From an uncultured Bacteroidales bacterium (GTDB lineage Bacteria > Bacteroidota > Bacteroidia > Bacteroidales > Paludibacteraceae), in contig ONTT01000011.1 of NCBI GenBank assembly GCA_900320865.1, positions 1 through 55,324 on the forward strand: 55,324 nucleotides of DNA, given 5' to 3'. Numbering within the stretch: the first letter of the stretch is position 1; each line of letters opens with the position of its first letter. This document shows positions 55,233 to 55,324 of this stretch, piece after piece. The notes under the pieces were generated by a model, which was not told the origin of the DNA, ran no database searches, and worked only from the letters and a program-made list of their open reading frames with translations. Both the position numbers and the translations under genes were made by a program.

Positions 55233-55324
55233 TGAACCCCAAAAGTTGAACAAAAAACTTTTGGGGTTTTATTATGAAACATTCTTATGAAAAAAGGTTA
55301 CTAGCTGTTAAAAAATGTCTTAAA
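55233..55324 (+). mobile_element. Left end of an IS3-family (IS150-like) insertion sequence, cut by the window edge
   Basis: TGAACCCCAAAAGTTGAAC opens at 55233. Its AACCCCAAAAGTT (55235-55247) is repeated in reverse as AACTTTTGGGGTT a few bases later, as in IS150-type left ends. The transposase OrfA start follows at 55274. The rest lies outside the window. Confidence 0.75.
55274..55324 (+). CDS. IS3-family transposase OrfA, N-terminal fragment
   Basis: The 17 codons visible (MKHSYEKRLLAVKKCLK) match the opening of the helix-turn-helix OrfA of IS150-like elements. The ORF is open at the window end, so nothing can be said about completeness. Confidence 0.65.
   Translation, partial: MKHSYEKRLLAVKKCLK

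Overview
The window comes from a member of the Bacteroidota, order Bacteroidales. Promoters are of the Bacteroides type: TTTG, a 20-bp spacer, then TAnnTTTG. Shine-Dalgarno sites are absent except before rpsU. There are type IX secretion sorting domains, a PG-type C69 dipeptidase, a GT3-like glycogen synthase and a TPP-riboswitch TonB receptor. The family cannot be fixed from sequence reading alone; an uncultured gut or rumen lineage is plausible.

Layout. 1-440: regulatory region with a possible small transcription unit. 440-3803: ssb, an acyltransferase and two glycosyltransferases. 3866-7204: TonB-type energy transducer, recG and a small exported protein. 7279-7573 (minus): tRNA-Leu(CAA) directly followed by rpsU, which has a strong Shine-Dalgarno site. 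7739-15317: housekeeping block (tcdA; hflX-hpt-phosphomutase; rpsO; DUF5606; Nif3-like and zinc-ribbon pair; CPBP protease). 15424-24952: ileS, a lipoprotein, an AsmA-like protein, an M3 peptidase and a membrane protein. 24918-27205 (minus): TPP riboswitch and TonB-dependent receptor. 27293-35763 (minus): a 2683-residue T9SS cargo protein and a small companion. 35880-36359: scar of a VirE/DUF3874-type mobile gene. 36360-39204 (minus): MBL hydrolase, radical SAM/SPASM protein, rpiB, marC. 39351-46202: efp, a pRiA4b ORF-3-like protein, a four-helix-bundle (S23-type) protein, miaA, a PKD lipoprotein, glycogen synthase and a C69 dipeptidase. 46285-51765: outer-membrane barrel, MATE exporter, pepD and a TPR-AraC regulator. 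51882-55113: small proteins and a frameshifted T9SS surface protein. 55233-end: left end of an IS3-family element.

The most striking signal is a set of 27 short tandem arrays, all with a 7-bp period. Units include ATTGGTR, GAAAGGT, AAATTGT, GTCAGAA and AAAGTAG. They lie in intergenic spaces and, in frame, inside at least ten protein genes, where three units encode seven residues. They also supply start and stop codons at several gene junctions and sit in the linker before both T9SS sorting domains. The longest array (11 units) and an opposite-facing array flank the S23-type four-helix-bundle gene like terminal inverted repeats. I know the heptanucleotide STRRs of cyanobacteria and the Rickettsia palindromic elements as partial analogues, but I do not know a described system of this kind in Bacteroidales.

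How the genes work together. Most are housekeeping: replication and repair (ssb, recG), translation (rpsU, rpsO, ileS, efp, miaA, tcdA, hflX, tRNA-Leu) and carbon or nucleotide metabolism (phosphomutase, rpiB, glycogen synthase, hpt). The envelope share (TonB transducer, TonB receptor, AsmA-like protein, T9SS cargo, outer-membrane barrel) fits a Gram-negative Bacteroidales cell. All positions and motifs come from reading the sequence; no database search was run.
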